The notes below the pieces were generated by a model, which saw nothing but the letters and a program-made list of their open reading frames with translations, was not told the DNA's origin and did no database searches. Positions 45,500 through 55,845 of a stretch of 64,000 nt of DNA are shown here, piece by piece; the stretch's first letter is position 1, and each line of letters begins with the position of its first letter. Position numbers and translations under genes: made by a program. This DNA is from CAWCKS01 sp963796195 (GTDB lineage Bacteria > Pseudomonadota > Alphaproteobacteria > Rhizobiales > Xanthobacteraceae): assembly GCA_963796195.1 (NCBI GenBank), contig CAWCKS010000004.1:168885-232884 (forward strand), given 5' to 3'.

Positions 45500-45973
45500 T
45501 TAACCTCGCGCTCGCAGCAGCCGGCCCTTTTCCCAATTCCAGTCGCGCTTGCGCTCGGTCTCGCGCTTATCGTGCAGCTTTTTGCCTTTGGCGAGCGCCA
45601 GCTCGATTTTCGCCCGCCCTTGCTCGTTAAAGTAAAGCTTGAGCGGCACCAGCGTCATGCCCTCGCGCTCCACGGCGCCGATCAATTTGTTGAGTTGCCT
45701 TCGGTGCAATAACAGCTTCCTCGGCCGCTTCGGCGCATGATTGAAGCGGTTAGCTTGCAGGTATTCCGGAATGTTGGCGTTGACGAGCCAGATCTCGCCA
45801 TCCCGCGAATCCGCGTAGGCTTCGGCAATGGTCGCCTTGCCGGTGCGGATCGACTTCACTTCGGTGCCGGTCAGCGCAACGCCGGCCTCGATCGAATCTT
45901 CGATTGCGTAGTTGAAGCGCGCCTTGCGGTTCTCGGCGACGACCTTGATCTTTCGCTCGTTCTTGTCAGCCAT
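45500..45973 (-). CDS. smpB: SsrA-binding protein SmpB
   Basis: SmpB delivers tmRNA to stalled ribosomes. The 157-residue protein starts ADKNERKIKVVAENRKARFNYAIED and has GVALTGTEVKSIRTGKATIAEAYA and the basic C-terminal tail ALAKGKKLHDKRETERKRDWNWEKGRLLR that enters the decoding centre. The ATG at 45973 gives the family length. No ssrA gene is in the window. Confidence 0.96.
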   Translation of the reverse strand: MADKNERKIKVVAENRKARFNYAIEDSIEAGVALTGTEVKSIRTGKATIAEAYADSRDGEIWLVNANIPEYLQANRFNHAPKRPRKLLLHRRQLNKLIGAVEREGMTLVPLKLYFNEQGRAKIELALAKGKKLHDKRETERKRDWNWEKGRLLRARG

Positions 45974-45981
45974 TGATCCAG

Positions 45982-46401
45982 TCAGCTTGGGCGCTGCTTC
46001 AGTAAATCCCGGATTTCGGTCAGCAACTGCTGCTCCGGCGTGACTTTCGGCGCCGCCGGCGGCGGCGGCTCGGTGCGCTTCAACGTGTTCATGGCGCGGA
46101 CGACAAGGAACAGTGCAAGCGCCACGATCGCGAAGTTGATGCACAACGTCAGGAAATTGCCCCAGGCCAGCACCGCGCCCTGCTTCTTCGCGTCAACCAG
46201 ATTGCTCGCATTCACCGCTTTCGACAGCGGCGTAAAGTAATTCGAGAAGTCGAGCCCGCCGGTGACCGCGCCAATGATCGGCATGATCACGTCAGCAACC
46301 AGCGAGTTGACGATCGCGCCGAACGCCGCGCCGATGATGATGCCGACGGCAAGGTCGACGACGTTGCCGCGCAGTGCAAATTCCCGGAATTCCTTGAGCA
46401 T
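45982..46401 (-). CDS. mscL: Large-conductance mechanosensitive channel
   Basis: The 139-residue protein has FREFALRGNVVDLAVGIIIGAAFGAIVNSLVADVIMP (first helix and gate) and a second helix near LTLCINFAIVALALFLVVRAMNTL, then a Pro-rich cytoplasmic helix. MscL opens under osmotic downshock to save the cell. It lies 8 bp upstream of smpB on the same strand. Confidence 0.96.
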   Translation of the reverse strand: MLKEFREFALRGNVVDLAVGIIIGAAFGAIVNSLVADVIMPIIGAVTGGLDFSNYFTPLSKAVNASNLVDAKKQGAVLAWGNFLTLCINFAIVALALFLVVRAMNTLKRTEPPPPAAPKVTPEQQLLTEIRDLLKQRPS

Positions 46402-46506
46402 TGACGCCCTCCCTCACACCGTCGGATCTTTTGACGCGTGAGCGCAAAGCAATCATTCAGCGCCGATTGCTAATCTCTGCATGTCTGCAAGCGACATGCA
46501 CCGCGA

Positions 46507-47397
46507 TCAATTGAGCAATCCGGCATGCACCATGGCGTTGCGGACGGCCGTCTTGGCCTGGTCCGACAGCGGCACGATCGGCAGCCGCGCGGTGTCATCG
46601 CATTTGCCGATCAACGACAGCGCATATTTGATCGGCGCCGGCGACGCCTCGATGAAAAGATCGACATGCAGCGGCAGCAGCTTGTCCTGGATTTTGAGCG
46701 CCTTGCCGAAGTCGCCGGCAAGACACGCGTTCTGGAATTCCGAGCAGAGCCGCGGAGCAACGTTCGAGGTCACCGAAATGCAGCCATGGCCGCCGTGGGC
46801 CATGTAGCCGAGCGTGGTCGCGTCTTCGCCTGAGAGCTGGTTGAAGTCTTCGCCCATCGCGAGCCGCTGCTGCGAAATCCGCGCGATATTGGCGGTAGCG
46901 TCCTTGACGCCCGCGACGTTCTTCAGTTCGAACAGCCGCTTCATCGTTGCGACCGACATGTCGACGATCGAGCGGCCCGGAATGTTGTAGAGGATGATCG
47001 GGATGTCGATCGCGTCGTTGATCGCCTTGAAGTGCTGGTACATGCCTTCCTGGGTCGGCTTGTTGTAATAGGGTGTTACCACCAGCACCGCATCGGCGCC
47101 GGCCTTCTGCGCGTGTTGTGCGAGCGCGACCGCTTCCTTGGTCGAGTTCGATCCGGCGCCGGCGATGACCGGCACGCGGCCTTTCGCCTCCTCGATGCAC
47201 CATTCGACGACGCGATGGTGCTCCTCGTGCGACAGCGTCGGGCTCTCGCCAGTCGTACCGACCGGGACGAGGCCGTGGGTGCCTTCTGCGATCTGCCAGT
47301 TCACCAGGCCGCGAAACGCAGCCTCGTCGAGCGAACCGTTTTTGAACGGCGTCACCATGGCGGTGAATGATCCGCGGAACCTGGTCTTTGCTGCCAT
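46507..47397 (-). CDS. dapA: 4-hydroxy-tetrahydrodipicolinate synthase
   Basis: DapA condenses pyruvate and aspartate semialdehyde in lysine and peptidoglycan synthesis. The 296-residue TIM barrel has VPVGTTGESPTL, VIAGAGSNST, YNIPGRS with the catalytic Tyr and VAGVKDATANI with the Schiff-base Lys. It is divergent from the slt gene, with a 242-bp shared upstream region. Confidence 0.96.
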   Translation of the reverse strand: MAAKTRFRGSFTAMVTPFKNGSLDEAAFRGLVNWQIAEGTHGLVPVGTTGESPTLSHEEHHRVVEWCIEEAKGRVPVIAGAGSNSTKEAVALAQHAQKAGADAVLVVTPYYNKPTQEGMYQHFKAINDAIDIPIILYNIPGRSIVDMSVATMKRLFELKNVAGVKDATANIARISQQRLAMGEDFNQLSGEDATTLGYMAHGGHGCISVTSNVAPRLCSEFQNACLAGDFGKALKIQDKLLPLHVDLFIEASPAPIKYALSLIGKCDDTARLPIVPLSDQAKTAVRNAMVHAGLLN

Positions 47398-47639
47398 GAC
47401 GACCCTCCAAACCGCCGGCGCCGATGGATTTCCTTGAGCCGGCCAACGTTCAACCCGCTCAACACATAACGGGTTCAGCGGTCATATGAAAGGCTTGGCC
47501 GAATCCAGCTGTGATCACCCGCCCCGGTCTCGATTTCGCCAAGGAGCTCGGGCAGGGTCGGCTGAGTTCCCGTCGCATTTGGTTTTTGTCAACGTTCAGA
47601 ATGCAATAGAGATATTGGCTGAAGCGAGACGTCAATTCG

Positions 47640-49868
47640 ATGCTCGGGCGGCCCGGAGTGCCAGTGACCCCAAAGCCATCCCAGCCAGACCAGCGGAAGC
47701 CGTTTCGCGGCCGGCGGTTGCGTCTGTGGAAGGGACTACTGCTTGGCGCGGTCGCGACGCAGGTGCTGATACTGGCTGCGCCGGAGCTGTCAGCCGCTGT
47801 TCCCCTGCCGAAGCCGCGGCCCGCGATCCGCAGTTCGCCGCAAGGTCCGGCACCGAAGCTCATCTCGCCCGCAGCAGCGACGAAGCCGCCGCAGCCGTCA
47901 AAGCAGCAAGTCGCGCGCAAGCTGGGCGCGCCGATGGCGGTCGCGGCGACATCGGCGACCTCGCAGGCCGACCGCGATGCGCTCGAGCGCGTCATCGAGC
48001 TTTTGGGCAACCGCAACGTCAATGACGCCACTCAAGTCCGCGACACCATCACCGACCCCGTCGCGCAAAAGTTGGCCGAATGGCTGATCCTGCGCAGCGA
48101 GGACAACGGCGTGCCGGCGGAGCGCTATCGCGCCTTCATCATCGCGAACCCGAGCTGGCCTTCGTTCAACCTGTTCCGCCGGCGCGGCGAAGCGACACTC
48201 TGGGACGACAGGCGCGAGGACGCAGCGGTCACGAGCTGGTTCTCGACCGAGACGCCGCTGTCGGCGAAGGGCAAGCTCTGCCTCGCCCGCGCGCTGTTGG
48301 CGCAAGGCGATCGCCGCAATGCCGAAAAATATTTGCGCGAGGCGTGGCGCGGCGACCCGATGTCGCGCGACACCGAAGCCGCCGCACTCGAACAGTTCGG
48401 CGCGCTGCTGACGGCCGGCGATCACAAGGCGCGACTCGATTTTCTGGTCTTCACCGACGACACCTCAGGCGCGATGCGTACGGCCGAACGGCTTGGCCCG
48501 GCTTATGTCGCGATCGCGAAGGCGCGCAGCGCCGTCAATGGCAAGACCGCGAAGGCGAAAGCCCTGCTCGACGCGGTGCCCGCCGAAGTCCGCAGCGATC
48601 CGGCCTACCTGTTCGGCCGCATCCAGCTGTTGCGGCGTGAAGACAAGATTGCGGAAGCTGCCGAGCACATGCTGCGGGCGGCACGCGATCCGTCAAAGCT
48701 GGGCAATCTCGATGAGTGGTGGATCGAGCGGAGGTTGATTTCGCGCAAGCTGCTCGATACCGGCGACTATCGCACCGCTTACGTGATCGCGCGTGACGCG
48801 GCGCTGCCCAACAAGGAAATCTATCAGACCGAGCAGCAGTTCACCGCCGGCTGGATCGCGCTGCGTTTCCTGCACGACCCCACGACAGCGCTGCAGCATT
48901 TTTCCCGGATCGGCGTCGGCTCGAACAACCCGACCGCGATCGCCCGCGCCGGCTACTGGCAGGGACGCGCGCTCGAAGAACTCGGCCGCACCCAGGACGC
49001 GCGCGCCGCCTATCAATCCGCTGCAGAGCAATCGACGAGTTACTACGGCCAGCTCAGCCGCGCGCGGCTCGGGCTGCCGCAGATCGCGTTGAACGACGCA
49101 CTCGACCGGTCGTCGCGCGGAAGTCAGTATGAGGTCGTTCGTGCAGTCGAGCTGCTCTACGCGCTCGACGAGCGCGCACTGGCGGTGCCGATGCTCGCCG
49201 ACATGGGCGAGCGCGCCGATGATCCGAATGCGCTGGCCGCGCTCGCTGACCTCGCCGGGCGCAATGGGGACGCCAAAGGCATGATGCTGGTCGGCAAAGG
49301 CGCGCTCAATCGCGGCTACCCGTTCGATTACTATGCCTATCCCGTGTCGGGCATTCCGAGCTTCCAGCAGATCGGCCCGGAGGTCGAAAAGAGCGTGGTC
49401 TATGCGATCGCGCGGCAGGAGAGCCAGTTCGACCAGAGCGTGGTGTCGCCGGCGAAGGCGATCGGCCTTCTCCAGGTGACGCCGGAAGCCGGCAAGTACG
49501 TCACGCGAAAATACGGCGCGACATATGATCAGAAGCGCCTGATGAACGATGCGTCCTACAACGCAACGCTTGGCGCCGCCGAACTCGGCGGCTTGCTGCA
49601 GGATTATCGCGGCTCCTACATCATGACGTTTGCTGGTTACAATGCCGGACGCGGCCGCGTGAAAGAATGGATCGAGCGCTATGGCGATCCGCGCGATCCC
49701 TCGGTCGATCCGATCGACTGGGTCGAGCGGATTCCGTTCTCCGAGACGCGCAACTACGTGCAGCGGGTGATGGAGAACCTGCAGGTCTATCGCTCGCGGT
49801 TCGGCGGCGGATCAAGGCTGTTGATCGAGGCCGATCTCCGGCGCGGTGGCGGCTCCGGCGAGAACTAG
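47640..49868 (+). CDS. Soluble lytic murein transglycosylase
   Basis: The 742-residue periplasmic enzyme cleaves peptidoglycan glycan strands. It has a basic start and one hydrophobic segment (LWKGLLLGAVATQVLILAAPELSA), a long alpha-helical superhelix, and a C-terminal SLT domain: VYAIARQESQFDQSVVSPAKAIGLLQVTP with the catalytic Glu, then MTFAGYNAGRGRVKEWI and the end FGGGSRLLIEADLRRGGGSGEN. A diverged copy of its last 102 bp is at 56901. It is divergent from dapA. Confidence 0.93.
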   Translation: MLGRPGVPVTPKPSQPDQRKPFRGRRLRLWKGLLLGAVATQVLILAAPELSAAVPLPKPRPAIRSSPQGPAPKLISPAAATKPPQPSKQQVARKLGAPMAVAATSATSQADRDALERVIELLGNRNVNDATQVRDTITDPVAQKLAEWLILRSEDNGVPAERYRAFIIANPSWPSFNLFRRRGEATLWDDRREDAAVTSWFSTETPLSAKGKLCLARALLAQGDRRNAEKYLREAWRGDPMSRDTEAAALEQFGALLTAGDHKARLDFLVFTDDTSGAMRTAERLGPAYVAIAKARSAVNGKTAKAKALLDAVPAEVRSDPAYLFGRIQLLRREDKIAEAAEHMLRAARDPSKLGNLDEWWIERRLISRKLLDTGDYRTAYVIARDAALPNKEIYQTEQQFTAGWIALRFLHDPTTALQHFSRIGVGSNNPTAIARAGYWQGRALEELGRTQDARAAYQSAAEQSTSYYGQLSRARLGLPQIALNDALDRSSRGSQYEVVRAVELLYALDERALAVPMLADMGERADDPNALAALADLAGRNGDAKGMMLVGKGALNRGYPFDYYAYPVSGIPSFQQIGPEVEKSVVYAIARQESQFDQSVVSPAKAIGLLQVTPEAGKYVTRKYGATYDQKRLMNDASYNATLGAAELGGLLQDYRGSYIMTFAGYNAGRGRVKEWIERYGDPRDPSVDPIDWVERIPFSETRNYVQRVMENLQVYRSRFGGGSRLLIEADLRRGGGSGEN
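49767..49868 (+). repeat. slt 3' end, direct-repeat copy within the intact gene
   Basis: The last 102 bases of slt are repeated in direct orientation at 56901-57002. By hand alignment 88 of 102 bases agree; most differences are at third codon positions. Confidence 0.8.
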
Positions 49869-50022
49869 ATTTGGGCTGAAATCCGATCCGACCACCGGTG
49901 CCGGCTAAACGTCTGGCGGACAAGTGGATTTCGACCGATTTTGCGGACTTTTCCGAAGCCCGCATGAATGCGGCTGCTGACATTTCTTGTCAGGAGCCGC
50001 ATCCTTGGAGCTTGAACAGGCT

Positions 50023-51592
50023 TCAGAAGTAGCGGCGTACCGTGAAGTAACCCGACAGGTACGCGTTGTCTTTCAACCAGTAGATCGTCGCGGGCTTCAC
50101 GCCGTCGCTGACGCTCCCAGTATAAGTCTGGCCGTTATTCCAGGAGTGGTGGAACGAGGCCAGCACTTCGGCGCCGATGATGAAATCCTTGACGGGCGTC
50201 CACACCGTGCGCGAGCCCACCGTCGCGATCGAGTAATCCATATTGCACGCACCACTACCGAGGCGGCCGGTGAGCGTGGTCGCGCCGGCTCCACCGATCT
50301 GCGCGTTGCAGAGGATGGTGTTTGCGGCCGCTCCGTAGTGCCAGCGGACGTATCCAGAGTTCAGGCTGGTGGCCCACTGCGCATTCCAGTCGTGCCAGAA
50401 CGCGATGTTGCCGCCATAGGTCGTCGTCAGTTGCAGGTCGGTGCCGTTGGCGTAGACGGCATCATACAGGTATCCGAAGTTCAGTGTCTGGTAAGTCCCG
50501 AGCGGCGCCGCGTTGAATGCGAACATCGCCGGGCTGCCGGTCAAGCCGCCGTTGCCCTCGTTGTAGGTATAGGCCGACGCGCCGACCGCGTAGGCGCCGG
50601 CGAGTGCGACGAAGTCGCCTGTGCCGGTCGGAACGTTGATCTTGAGGCCGGCAGTGCCTGCGCCACCCCACTTGTCGTTGGGATGACCGGTTGGCTCAAG
50701 CGCGCCGTAATACAGCGCGTGATTCAGGTGCGCCGCGCCGGCGACCTGAAAGACGCCCCAAGCCTGGTCGACACGGAGTTGACCAACGACATCAGGCGCG
50801 CGTTGACCGCCGCCCGAGTTCGTCAATGCGCCGGGCACACCAAACGCTGCAGCCGTCGCTGCTGCGGCCGAACCGAACAATGCGGTATTGTTGGCAGCAA
50901 TCGTTGCTGGGGTCGAAACAAGCGCGGCACCGCCATTGAAGATCGCCCGGTCGCCGCCCAGGTTCAGGTAAGGCTTCAACTCTTCGACGGACAGCGAGCC
51001 CGACACGCCGTTGCCAAACTGATACGTGTAGCCGGTGACAAAGCGGCCGTTCGTCCAGTCCGACGTACCGAGGTTCACGCTCGTACCGAAGTACGAGGCG
51101 TTGTTCCATGGCATCGAGAAATACGAAATCCTGGATCCGGCCGATCAGGAAGCCAGCCCATTGAATGAAGCCGACGTCGATGCCGAGAGTCTGGGTCGCA
51201 GCCGCGGTGCCGGTCGAAGTTGCGAGCTCCCATCTCACGACAGCGTAAGAGCGCAGCAGGCCGTATTCGGTTTGCTGCCGCACGTCCATGTTCAGGTAGA
51301 CGCGCCCGCGATTGTACACGTAGTCGGTGGCGCGATCCTGGAACGCCTGGTTGGAGCCCCAGTTCTGGCCGTGGCTGCCGCCCGCAAAGAACGAATATTC
51401 GGCTCGAACCTGGCCGCCGATACGAATGCACGTGTCGGTGCCGGGGATGTAGTAGAATCCGAGGCCGTAGAGCGAGCAGATCTTCACGTATTCGACAGCC
51501 TTGGCTTTCACCGGAAGATCGGCGGCCTGGGCTCCGCCGACGGCAGCGAGTCCCGCCGCCGACGCCAGAAGAAAACTCTTCACGACTTTCAT
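50023..51592 (-). CDS. Alphaproteobacterial porin, one frameshift
   Basis: From the ATG at 51592 the protein has a signal peptide (MKVVKSFLLASAAGLAAVGGAQA) and the family start ADLPVKAKAVEYVKICSLYG, with GLGFYYIPGTDTCIRIGGQVRAEY. The frame breaks near 51110 after FVFLDAM; the next frame continues PWNNASYFGTSVNLG to the terminal YLSGYFTVRRYF, the C-terminal aromatic residue needed for beta-barrel assembly. Joined length is about 520 residues. The break needs one missing base (or 3n+1). The protein would be an outer-membrane diffusion channel. Confidence 0.88.
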
Positions 51593-51963
51593 TCCAAATC
51601 TCCATCCGCCTTGCTGCGCGAGCAGCTTGTTGTTGGCCGGCATGAGCCGGCGCGAAGGACCGCCCCGCTTGGAGGCGCCTCGGTCGCCCGCGCGTTTTCG
51701 CGGGGGGCTTTGAAGCGCAGGCGACCAACCAAGCCGGTATGAAGGCGCACGACGCGAGGGGGCATCCCTTCTGTCGCGCTGCACAATCGCGTAGCGTCGC
51801 GCGTTGCGCAGCCACGAACATTGTCCGCTCGCTGACACAGCGCGGCGTTCATGATGAGGTGTTGCAGATTTGGCGCAGCGATCAGCGGGCGCTGATAATG
51901 ATGGGGTTTCTAGCGTCAGGTGAGCGCCGATCGAAGCCAACCGGATTGGCCGGATTGGATGGA
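51593..51963. other. Porin upstream region
   Basis: No gene is seen between the porin start and the end of the methionine adenosyltransferase remnant. It should hold the porin promoter. No clear repeat or operator was recognised. Confidence 0.4.
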
Positions 51964-52763
51964 TCAGTAGATACGTGACATTCCCGTGACCAAGCTCACC
52001 TGCAGGCGCGGAAGGTCGGCAAGGCGCTGGTCGACGAACGCCTGAATCTGCGCCCGGTACTGCTCAGGCGGCTCACTGTTTTTCGTCGCAAGCTTGACTT
52101 GAACGAGGGCCGGCTCTGCGATCGGCGCGCCGATCTGGCTGACCATCAGGCAGTGCGCTTGCGTCGCTGATGGAATATTCGCCACGATTGTCTCGGCGAT
52201 TTGCCGGGCGAGAACATTGTAGATCTTGCCCACATGGCTGACCGGATTCTTGCCCGCGGCCGCTTCGAGGCTCATCGGACGGCATGGCGTGATCAAGCCG
52301 TTGACCCGATTGCCGCGACCGACCTGGCCGTCGTCGCCGGCCTCCGCCGACGTTCCGCTCACCGTCAGATAGATGCTGCCGCGGCCGAGATCATCGGCAG
52401 CGTTGATCGTAACATCGCTTGAAGCAAAGCCAGCCTGTCTCGCGCTATCCCGCACGAAGTCGGCGAGCGCAGCCTTTTCGGCCAGATAGCTGCCGATGTG
52501 GGGGACAAAGCGCCCGATCATCGCGCAGGCCAGCGTGATCCTGACGTGCTCGCCGCGACGAACGGCCATGATCTTGACGTCCTCGCCCCACGCCGGTCGC
52601 TCGCGCGATCGATCGCGGCCATGAATGCGCCGCTCGACGTCGATCACCATGCGCTCAAGCGCGCTGAGCGGCGCATAACCGACGCCGAACGAAGTATCGT
52701 TGGCAGGGACCATGCGGTCGCCCTTGCCGCGTGAAAACAGCTCTTGCAAATCGAGCGATCCCT

Positions 52764-52771
52764 GCTGAACG
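52764..52771. repeat. 8-bp target-site duplication, left copy
   Basis: GCTGAACG directly precedes the left end of the IS66 element and is repeated exactly after its right end (55269-55276). Eight-base duplications are standard for IS66. Confidence 0.95.
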
Positions 52772-52784
52772 GTAAGCGTCGTTT

Positions 52785-54318
52785 TCAGGCCACGGCTTTG
52801 AGGTCTGATTGTCGGTAGGCCCACGGCAGCAGCTGATCGATGTCGCTGTTTGGATGACCGTTGACGATCCTGGTGAGGACGTCGGTCAGGTACGCGAGCG
52901 GATCGACGTCGTTGAGCTTGCAGGTTTCGATCAGTGAGGCGATGGTCGGCCCAGTGTTCGGCGCCGCCATCGGAACCGGCGAACAGCGCATTTTTCCGGT
53001 TGAGCGCGATCGGGCGGATGGAGCGTTCGACGGTGTTGTTGTCGAGCTCGATGCGGCCATCGTCGATGAAGCGCGTCAGACCTTCCCAGCGCGACAGGGC
53101 GTAGCGGATAGCTTCGGCGAGCTTGCTCTTCTGACTGATCAGAGCAAGTTTTGCCCGCAGCCACGGTTCGAGTGCATCGACAAGCGGCCGGCTTTTCTGC
53201 TGCCGGACGGCGCGCCGTTCCTCGGCGCCGCGGCCACGGATGTCCTTCTCGACGGCGTAGAGCGCGGCAATATGTTCGAGCGCTTCGCTGGCGATCGGCG
53301 CCGGACCGGGCGTGGCGAGCTCGTAGAAGTTACGCCGGACATGCGACCAGCAGAACGCAAGCTGGACGTCGCCACGATCGGCCAGCTTGCGGTAGCCGGC
53401 ATAGCCATCGACTTGCAAGATGCCCTTGAAGCCCTCGAGGTGGGCGATCGGCCGCTCGGCTTTGCGATCGGGCGCGTAGACATAGGCAACGCCCGGTGGA
53501 TCCGACCCGCCCCAGGGCCGGTCATCGGCGGCATAGGCCCATAGCTGGCCGGTCTTGGTGCGGCCGCGGCCGGGATCGAGCACCGGCGCCGTGGTCTCGT
53601 CCGCGAACAGCCTGGGCAATGCCCTGAGCCTCATGAGGAGGCGCTCATGCAGCGGGCGCAGGTGCCAGGCGGCATGGCCGACCCAGTCTGCCAGCGTCGA
53701 GCGATCCAGATCGATGCCCTGGCGGGCGTAAATCTGGGCCTGGCGATAGAGCGGCAGATGGTCGGCATATTTGGACACCAGAACCTGGGCGACCGTGGCC
53801 TCGGTCGGCAGGCCGCCCTCGATCAGCCGCGCCGGCGCCGGGGCCTGTACGACACCGTCCTCGCAAGTCCGGCAGGCATATTTGGGCCGCCGGGTGACCA
53901 GCACCCGGAACTGCGCCGGCACGATGTCCAGCCGCTCGCTCTTGTCCTCGCCGATCCGGTGCAGCTCGCCCTGGCAGCACGGGCAGGTCTTGTCGTCGAT
54001 GTCGACGACGATCTCGATCCGCGGCAGATGCGCCGGCAGCGCTCCGCGGTTGATGCGGCGCCTCTGTGAGCCCGGGCCTGCCGCTCCGCGGCTGATGCAC
54101 TCGTCGGCTCCGCGGCATCGGTCTGCCTCGGCCTGCTCGACGTCTTCGAGACCCAGCAGCATCTGATCTTCGGGCAGCGTCTCCGCCCTGCGGCCAAAGC
54201 GATGCCGCTGCAGCTCCTTGATGATCTGGCGCAGCCGCTCGTTCTGCACCCGCTCGGCGAGCAGCATCGCTTTCAGCGTCTCGGGATCGTCAGGCAGTGC
54301 GTCGCTCGGCATCATCAA
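52785..54318 (-). pseudogene. tnpC: IS66 transposase TnpC, one frameshift
   Basis: From the ATG at 54318 the protein has the zinc-binding CPCCQ region, the leucine-zipper-like start, and DDE catalytic parts: ADETTAPVLDPGRG, LQVDGYAGYRKLAD and NNTVERSIRPIALNRKNALFAGSDGGAEHWA. Near 52962 an extra C shifts the frame; the other frame continues TIASLIETCKLNDVDPLAYLTDVL to the stop at 52785. Joined length is about 511 residues, normal for the family. The shift lies after all catalytic residues. Confidence 0.9.
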
Positions 54319-54391
54319 ATCAGATCATATTCGGCCGCACTTTGCGACGATCTGCCAGGCTCCTGATTCACTTCGCCGCAGCGATAAGCCA

Positions 54392-54748
54392 TCAACCCGG
54401 CTGCGTCGGCGTCGCCGTCTCGCGCGCCTCATGGACGCGCCGCCAGTCCAGCCCCTCAAGCAATGCCGACAATTGTGCCGCTGACAACCGCATCACGCCG
54501 TCTTCGATCTTCGGCCAGCGGAAGATGCCGTCCTCCAGCCGCTTGGCAAACAGGCACAGGCCCGTGCCATCCCAGAAGATCAGCTTGATCCGGTCCGCAC
54601 GCTTGGCCCGGAACACGTAGACCGCCCCCGAGAACGGGTCGGCCGTCATGGTCTCGCGCACCAGCGCTGCCAAGCCCTCGGCTCCCTTGCGGAAGTCGAC
54701 AGGCTTGGTCGCCACCATCACCCGGACCGCGCCCGTCGGGCCGATCAC
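54392..54748 (-). CDS. tnpB: IS66 accessory protein TnpB
   Basis: The 118-residue protein is the IS66 Orf2: MIGPTGAVRVMVATKPVDFRKGAEGLAALV, then DPFSGAVYVFRAKRADRIKLIFWDGTGLCLFAKRLE. It is needed for IS66 transposition. Its start overlaps the tnpA stop by 4 bp. Confidence 0.95.
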   Translation of the reverse strand: MIGPTGAVRVMVATKPVDFRKGAEGLAALVRETMTADPFSGAVYVFRAKRADRIKLIFWDGTGLCLFAKRLEDGIFRWPKIEDGVMRLSAAQLSALLEGLDWRRVHEARETATPTQPG

Positions 54749-55186
54749 GCGCCGGCTTTCAACGCACGCAGCACCGCGATCACAGTCTTTGCGTCCGCGC
54801 CGCGGCCAACCCGAACCGTCACGCCGTCGATCTCGACCTCGATCATTCCCGCATCAGGCTCAGCTTCGGATCGCGCGGCATTGCGCTGCCGGCGAATCGC
54901 CGGCGCAGAAGACGATGCCGCATCCACGACCGCCGGCACAAACTGCAATCCCTCCGCCGCGGAACATGCCGGCTTCGGACTCTCGCAATTGCCGGCGCCA
55001 GCCAAACAACTGCTGCGGCGACAATCCATGGCGTCGGGCCACGGCAGAGACCAAATCGCCGCTCGTCACGATCTCCGCGACAATCCGTGCCTTGTCCTCG
55101 TCGCTCCACGTTCCGCCGCCGACCGCGCCGGTAAACACTTCCAGCCGATGAACCGGCTCAGTGATAGCATTATGCACTGTGTCCAT
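54745..55186 (-). pseudogene. tnpA: IS66 protein TnpA, one frameshift
   Basis: From the ATG at 55186 the frame reads WSDEDKARIVAEIVTSGDLVSAVARRHGLSPQQLFGWRRQLRESE, a helix-turn-helix of the TnpA type. Near 54970 the frame changes and continues AAEGLQFVPAVVDAASSSAPAIRRQR to EVEIDGVTVRVGRGADAKTVIAVLRALKAG. The break follows the DNA-binding part. Confidence 0.85.
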
Positions 55187-55268
55187 TCTAAGCCCAACGG
55201 TCAAAATCAGACCGTAAACTCGCAGATCAACATCATCATCCGGAAGGTGACCCCAGAACACCGCTTAC

Positions 55269-55276
55269 GCTGAACG
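55269..55276. repeat. 8-bp target-site duplication, right copy
   Basis: GCTGAACG, identical to the left copy at 52764-52771. Confidence 0.95.
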
Positions 55277-55845
55277 ACAGTCTCGATGATCACATCGCGC
55301 TCGGGATCGAGCGCGTGGAAATTGGTCTTGAGCCAATTCCGCGAACCCTCGACGGCGATGTCCTTCACCGCGACGACATCGTTGCCGACGCGGGTGGTCA
55401 CCCGTCCGGCGAGAATCAGACGGATCGGTGCGGTGACGCGACCACCGCCGAAGACAGGCTCGGCGCTGCCGCCGCACAGCAACGCCTTGTCGACGTTGTG
55501 ATGCAGGATTTGACCGAAGCGCGACTGATACTCGCGGCACAGATTGCGCGAGAACTCCTCGGCCAGAGCGTCGCAGATGGTATCGGGATGACCGATGCCC
55601 TTGCGCTCGATGATCTCGACGTCGTCAGCTGAAATCAGAGGCGAAAGTGCGATGTTGGTCACGATGGGTGCTTGGAAACTTGACAGATTATCTCGCCTAG
55701 CTCCGCAACGAGCGCCGGCGCGACGCGAGCGTGCGTCGCGCATGTCTCGCGCAACGCAGCAGCGCAGGTGGATGCTCTCCCAGGCCGCGCATTGCGCGTT
55801 GATGCAGGTCAACCGCCTGATGATGAAGCTGTGACGCGGCGAGTA

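Larger units (their letters stand above)
52772..55268 (-). mobile_element. IS66-family insertion sequence (2497 bp)
   Basis: Left terminus GTAAGCGTCGTTTTCAGG and right terminus (reverse complement) GTAAGCGGTGTTCTGGGG are imperfect inverted repeats starting with the IS66 hallmark GTAAGCG. The element holds tnpA, tnpB and tnpC in the usual order on the minus strand. Both tnpA and tnpC have a one-base frameshift. Confidence 0.95.
51964..55662 (-). pseudogene. Archaeal-type methionine adenosyltransferase, interrupted by IS66
   Basis: Removing the insertion at 52772-55268 and one copy of the 8-bp duplication restores one frame of about 397 residues from the GTG at 55662 to the stop at 51964. The joint reads IIETVVQ/QGSLDLQELF. 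The 5' part has DVEIIERKGIGHPDTICDALAEEFSR and HHNVDKALLCGG; the 3' part has GKIYNVLARQIAETIVANI and SQIGAPI. These are features of the archaeal S-adenosylmethionine synthetase family, distinct from bacterial MetK; some bacteria carry it as an extra copy. The host must have another AdoMet synthetase if this copy is dead. Confidence 0.9.

Noticed and set aside
47450..47476. Short inverted repeat (AACCCG/CGGGTT) between dapA and slt
   Set aside because: Only 6 bp with a long loop; expected by chance in GC-rich DNA.
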